DNA from: Chrysochromulina parva
Taxonomy: Eukaryota > Haptophyta > Prymnesiales > Chrysochromulinaceae
Assembly (NCBI GenBank): GCA_002887195.1
Contig: PJAB01001115.1
Location: 1 to 17,127 of the forward strand
Reading direction: 5' to 3'
Length of the DNA stretch: 17,127 nt
Part shown: piece after piece, positions 13,756 through 17,127 of the stretch
Layout: each line of letters begins with the position of its first letter
Numbering within the stretch: the stretch's first letter is position 1
Position numbers and translations under genes: made by a program
The notes under the pieces: model-generated
Told to the model about the DNA's origin: nothing
What the model saw: only the letters and a program-made list of their open reading frames with translations
Database searches by the model: none

Positions 13756-13899
13756 GTTGCGATCGCAGGCTCGAGCGGGAAAGATTTGTGACCCACAATC
13801 TAATGTAAAATGCAAAAGAACACCTCGTGCTTGGTTTGTAGAGGATTGCACCTAAAAGAATATGCACCCCAAACTTAACCTTTTTTTGGAAAGTCCCTC
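13756..13899. promoter_or_regulatory. Compact divergent promoter between protease and HAD phosphatase genes
   Basis: Only 144 bases separate the two start codons, so the genes probably share a bidirectional promoter. The stretch is AT-richer than its flanks, with a T-run (13881-13887) 12 bases before the HAD ATG. No classical TATA box was identified. Confidence 0.5.
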
Positions 13900-14967
13900 A
13901 TGCTCCAAAGCATCCTCCTGTCGACCCTGACTCTTTGTGGCTGCGGCGCCATTCAGGCATGTCGAGGTAAAAGGGCGGTGGTGACCGATGTCGACGGCAC
14001 GCTATTCTCATTCGCTGGCCGTGACCTCTCTCCCGGCAACCGCAAGGCGCTTCAAGCCTGCGCAGCCCTCGGCGTGCACGTGTGCCTCGCCACGGGAAGG
14101 ATCCCGGGGCCATGGGTTGACACGCTCAGGCAGGAACTGCCGTTTCTCGGCCCATGCGTCTTCGGCAACGGCGCCATCGTCATGGATGCCGATGGTGAAC
14201 TCATTTGGACGACGCAGTTGCCTTCCGAGATTGTGTCGACCGTACTCGAGTACACGCGCGGCGGCACCGCCGGCGTCGGCGGCGCGCGTCTCTGCGTGCT
14301 CGCGGCCACGCGATGGGACGAGGGCGGATCGCACGGCGGCGTTCGGTACTGCGAGCTCTCACCGGGTGGCTTCCCGTCCGACGTCACCAGGCTCATCGAG
14401 CGCGCTGGCGAGCCGGATGCAGTGCTGCTGCCGAGCCTCGACGGGTTTGAGGAGCGTGCCGTGATCAAGTTCGTAATTTGGACGTCACCCGGAGTGGATG
14501 GTTGGGCGAACATGCCAGCGACGGTGACATCGCTCAGTACGGCGCTCGACGGCACGGGCGCCACCATTCTCGACCACGGCGAGCGATGGTGTGAAGTGCT
14601 GCCTCCAGGTGTGAACAAAGGCAGCGGCGTTTTGCGCCTGCTCGAGCACCTCGGCGTGCCTCCTGCCGACACGCTTGCGTGTGGTGACGCGGAGAACGAC
14701 GTCGAGATGCTCAGACTCGTCGGCCTCGGTGCTGCGGTGGCGAATGCGCAACCAGATGCCCTCGCCGCCGCCGACGTCATCGTCGCGAGTAACGTCGACG
14801 ATGGCGTCGCCGACGCGGTGCGTCGCTTCGTTCTCCCGCAGGCGGCGGCTGCGGAGGCGGCGGCCACCAACACAGTGTGGAGGGGGCGGCTGGCGAGGCG
14901 GCGGCTGGCGAGGCGGCGCAAGGCGGCGCGAGGCGGCACAAAGGAGTTTGGAGTACATCCTGCATGA
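13900..14967 (+). CDS. HAD-superfamily Cof-type (IIB) phosphatase with N-terminal signal peptide
   Basis: A single-exon 355-aa ORF with all four HAD motifs. Motif I is VVTDVDGTL, with nucleophile Asp30 and acid/base Asp32. Motif II is CLATGR (Thr65). Motif III is Lys240 in PGVNKGSGV. Motif IV is CGDAENDVEM (Asp263, Asp267), which binds Mg2+. The cap between motifs II and III, and the FGNGA sequence (88-92), fit the Cof/IIB class, whose members dephosphorylate sugar phosphates, nucleotides or flavin intermediates; the substrate cannot be read from sequence. Residues 1-20 (MLQSILLSTLTLCGCGAIQA) form a likely signal peptide or the first part of a plastid presequence, unusual for a mostly cytosolic family. 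The last 30 residues are Arg-rich (GRLARRRLARRRKAARGG), encoded by a GC repeat, and lie beyond the HAD fold. Confidence 0.9.
   Translation: MLQSILLSTLTLCGCGAIQACRGKRAVVTDVDGTLFSFAGRDLSPGNRKALQACAALGVHVCLATGRIPGPWVDTLRQELPFLGPCVFGNGAIVMDADGELIWTTQLPSEIVSTVLEYTRGGTAGVGGARLCVLAATRWDEGGSHGGVRYCELSPGGFPSDVTRLIERAGEPDAVLLPSLDGFEERAVIKFVIWTSPGVDGWANMPATVTSLSTALDGTGATILDHGERWCEVLPPGVNKGSGVLRLLEHLGVPPADTLACGDAENDVEMLRLVGLGAAVANAQPDALAAADVIVASNVDDGVADAVRRFVLPQAAAAEAAATNTVWRGRLARRRLARRRKAARGGTKEFGVHPA
14878..14940 (+). repeat. GGCTGGCGAGGCGGC repeat encoding Arg-rich tail
   Basis: Short GC repeats built from GGCGAGGCGGC extend the HAD coding region with an Arg/Ala tail. It looks like a recent expansion beyond the conserved domain. 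Confidence 0.6.
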
Positions 14968-15605
14968 CATCCTGGTAGAGTAGTGGCTAGAGCTCCGCGC
15001 GGCGGGGTGTACAAGTAAAGCCGTAGATCAGCAACATGGTGGGGTCGCGCGCGCATACAAAGTGGATACAAAGCAAAACTGTTTTTGTCCGGTCGAGTTC
15101 CGTATGAGATGACACAATCAGAGTTCCGTTGCGGCGTTCCACGCCACGTGTGCTGTCGACCGCTCTCGAGATTACTGCACAACGATCGGATCAGAATTCA
15201 GATAACGTACGATCTCCGTAATACCACTCACCACCCCAGTCCCCACGCCCACCGGGTAAGCTCTCATGGCTAAGCCGGTCATGGCACGCGTCGCGACGTG
15301 GGTCGGGTTCTCGGTAAGCTTAAAGCTACGCGACCGGTAGTCGCGTACTCGCTAGCGCCCAACACAGCCATGGCTCACTCAGCAATAGAGTCAGCGCAGG
15401 AGGGGACCATCCTCGCACGGGCGCGCGCGTACCCGTAACGATACGCGATATTATTTTGATTTTCGTTACGTTACGCATTATTTATCAACTAGTTTTATAC
15501 ACGTGCGAACATATCGCCCAACAGACGCAACATGAGTACCATGAATCGTACTCACCTTCTATGACGAAAAGGCTTGTTGCGCGCGCGACTCCGAACGTGT
15601 CGTCG
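14968..15605. other. Intergenic region between convergent HAD and TerC genes
   Basis: These 638 bases contain no gene I can support. Three inverted repeats stand out: TACGCGAC/GTCGCGTA at 15327-15334 and 15340-15347 with a 5-nt loop; CGTAACGA/TCGTTACG at 15434-15441 and 15463-15470; and TGAGTAC/GTACTCA at 15533-15539 and 15548-15554. The last is close to the 3' end of the TerC gene. The stretch around 15450-15500 is AT-rich. Confidence 0.45.
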
Positions 15606-16877
15606 TCACCTCTCTGGGAAGTCAGATTGATCGAGCGCGCGAGCATCGCCGAGAGAGAGCAGCACTCCGCCTCCCAGAGTGCTCAGGATGACAACGAGCG
15701 AGAGGGCGGACGAGATCTCGAAGCCGACGACCTCCGCGGCGAGCTTGAGGCCGACGAAACCCAGGACGAATGCGACTGCCTTCTCGAGGTACACGAGATC
15801 CGAGACCGCGACGGAGAGGAGCTGATAGAGGCTTCGCAGCCCAACCACAGCGGCGATGTTGCTCGTGTACACGATGAAGGGGTCATTGGAGACGGCCAGC
15901 ACGGCCGGGACGGAGTCGACTGCAAAGAGCACATCGCTCAGCGCGATGCACACGAGCGTCGCAGTGAACTGCGTGAGCAGCACTCCCTTGCCGTCAGCCG
16001 AGGGCACGGTGAAGGCCTCACCCTCGAATGTGTTGGACAGCGGCAGCCGCTTGAGCACGGCGGTGACGAGGGGCGGCACGTCGGGCTCCTCCTCCTCCTC
16101 CGCGTCGGTGAGCATCTGGTACGACGTGTAGATCAGGAAGCCGGAGAAGCCGAGCAGGAGCGGCTGGAAGGCGCTGACGGCGGCAAGACCGGCGAAGATG
16201 AAGAAGCCGCGCAGCACAATCGAGCCGAAGATGCCGTAGTTGAGGCACGGATCGACGAGCTGTGGCGGCACCTTAAAGGCGCGGAAGATGAGCAGGAACA
16301 CGAATAGGTTGTCCACCGACAGGCTGTCCTCAATCACGTACGCCGTCATAAAGTCGAAGGCCGCCGTGCCGCCCTTGGCAGCGAAGATGCCGGCGTCGAA
16401 AAGGAGCGTGGCCGCGAGCAGCAAGCCGAAGGTGCGCAGGCTGTCCTCGTACATGCGCGAGATCGCGCCCGATTTGCGCAGCGCCGTCTTGAGCGCCTTC
16501 GCGTCGATCGTGCCGTGGCCCTCGGGGTCAATCATCGTGAAGATGGCCTGCTTGTCTTGCGGGGTGCATTGCACCCCGACGGTGTCGAGGAGCTTGCTGA
16601 ACCCATCGACGTTGATAGACTCCATGGGATTCTTGCGCGCCGCGATCGCGCTCTCCAGCTTGCCGGACTGCCCGAGCAACGCTACGCAGATCGTGCAAAT
16701 GCGGCCGGGATCCACGGCTGATGCCGCCTGAACTGTGGCGGCGTCCTTCATGCAAGCGGCAGCAGCGCGCGGTGCTGTTGCGGCGGCATGTGGTGGCAGC
16801 GTAGGAGTGCGAGGCCGTGGCAAAACCCCGTGCCGCGCAAAGGCGCTACTGCCGGCCAGCAGGAGCAGCACCTGCAT
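15606..16877 (-). CDS. Plastid-targeted TerC-family integral membrane protein with EF-hand-like domain
   Basis: A 423-aa single-exon product when started at ATG 16877. That start gives a signal peptide (MQVLLLLAGSSAFA) with an SSAFAR motif resembling the ASAFAP cleavage site of secondary red plastids, followed by a Pro/Ala/Arg-rich transit-like stretch to about residue 42. Another in-frame ATG at 16916 would add 13 residues. Residues about 105-137 form an EF-hand-like helix-loop-helix (IDPEGHGTIDAKA), but loop position 12 is Ala instead of Glu, so calcium binding is doubtful. From about 145 on is the TerC domain with roughly seven to nine hydrophobic helices and family motifs EDSLSVDN (Glu183, Asp189) and DVLFAVDSVPA (Asp315, Asp321). 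Plant TerC homologues sit in thylakoids and aid membrane-protein insertion; bacterial ones are linked to metal (Mn) export. The plastid role is inferred. Confidence 0.9.
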   Translation of the reverse strand: MQVLLLLAGSSAFARHGVLPRPRTPTLPPHAAATAPRAAAACMKDAATVQAASAVDPGRICTICVALLGQSGKLESAIAARKNPMESINVDGFSKLLDTVGVQCTPQDKQAIFTMIDPEGHGTIDAKALKTALRKSGAISRMYEDSLRTFGLLLAATLLFDAGIFAAKGGTAAFDFMTAYVIEDSLSVDNLFVFLLIFRAFKVPPQLVDPCLNYGIFGSIVLRGFFIFAGLAAVSAFQPLLLGFSGFLIYTSYQMLTDAEEEEEPDVPPLVTAVLKRLPLSNTFEGEAFTVPSADGKGVLLTQFTATLVCIALSDVLFAVDSVPAVLAVSNDPFIVYTSNIAAVVGLRSLYQLLSVAVSDLVYLEKAVAFVLGFVGLKLAAEVVGFEISSALSLVVILSTLGGGVLLSLGDARALDQSDFPER

Positions 16878-17127
16878 GACTGATCCCGCGTACCCCGCCC
16901 AGTGAGGGCAAGCCACGCGCCGTCCGCACCGTTCTTCCCGATTGCCCAGCGCGTCTCCGGAAAGCTCAGCGCGTCAGAATCTGTGCGAGTTTTGCCAAAG
17001 ACGAGATCGTTCACGTTCACGTTAATTTGCCATCTCGGCAAGACGCACAGCCACAGGTCCCGTGGAGACACAACGAGGGAGGCGCAGAGAGCGGCGCACA
17101 CACGCACAGACACACAAACGAGCGCCG
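16878..17127. promoter_or_regulatory. Upstream region of TerC gene
   Basis: The 250 bases upstream of the TerC start run to the window edge. They should hold its promoter and 5' UTR. I see only short CACGTTCACG-type direct repeats (near 17011-17023) and CA-rich sequence at 17095-17120, and no coding region. Confidence 0.35.

Noticed and set aside
15240..15360. Possible tRNA-like hairpins
   Set aside because: A stem (TACGCGAC/GTCGCGTA) is present, but no cloverleaf, T-loop or acceptor pairing could be assembled.
15456..16307. 283-aa plus-strand ORF
   Set aside because: It is antisense to the TerC gene, which carries clear membrane helices and family motifs.

Overview
The window looks like GC-rich nuclear DNA of a unicellular alga with a red-derived secondary plastid, most probably a haptophyte. 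This placement is inferred from four things: a secreted protein with Cys-rich CDDGGPGSE repeats and SPPPP spacers; a plastid-type presequence with an SSAFAR (ASAFAP-like) motif on a TerC protein; spliceosomal introns packed with short GC-rich minisatellites; and genes packed a few hundred bases apart on both strands. No prokaryotic operon signals, tRNA, rRNA, CRISPR array or complete transposon were recognised.

Layout. 1-1952 (-): 5' 650 codons of a secreted Cys-rich, Pro-rich, beta-helix protein that runs off the left edge. 2487-3164 (+): a C2HC zinc-finger protein with a SHOCT-like C-terminus. 3894-9304 (+): the largest gene, seven exons and six introns, encoding a predicted 1489-aa protein with kelch repeats followed by 19 MORN repeats. 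9715-10194 (-): a small Gln-rich coiled-coil protein. 10734-11759 (-): a polyQ, Ala/Pro-rich, probably nuclear protein followed by a very strong G/C hairpin. 12214-13755 (-): a three-exon pepsin-like aspartic protease. 13900-14967 (+): a HAD-superfamily Cof-type phosphatase with a signal peptide, divergent from the protease. 15606-16877 (-): a plastid-targeted TerC-family membrane protein carrying an EF-hand-like N-terminal domain.

The genes do not form an obvious pathway. Several products carry N-terminal targeting signals (secreted protein, protease, phosphatase, TerC), while the kelch-MORN protein is more likely cytoskeletal, flagellar or membrane-associated.

The most notable structure is in the introns. 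In two unrelated genes on opposite strands, most introns begin with a copy of the first bases of the downstream exon, so acceptors read CAG|GTGAG and the exon itself starts with a donor-like sequence. In one 82-nt intron the copy is 43 nt long with 41 identities. Two introns share an identical 42-nt 3' part, and a TGATTGC-type motif recurs in nearly all of them. This looks like intron gain by local tandem duplication around AG|GT sites, or by an introner-like element, caught at several ages.
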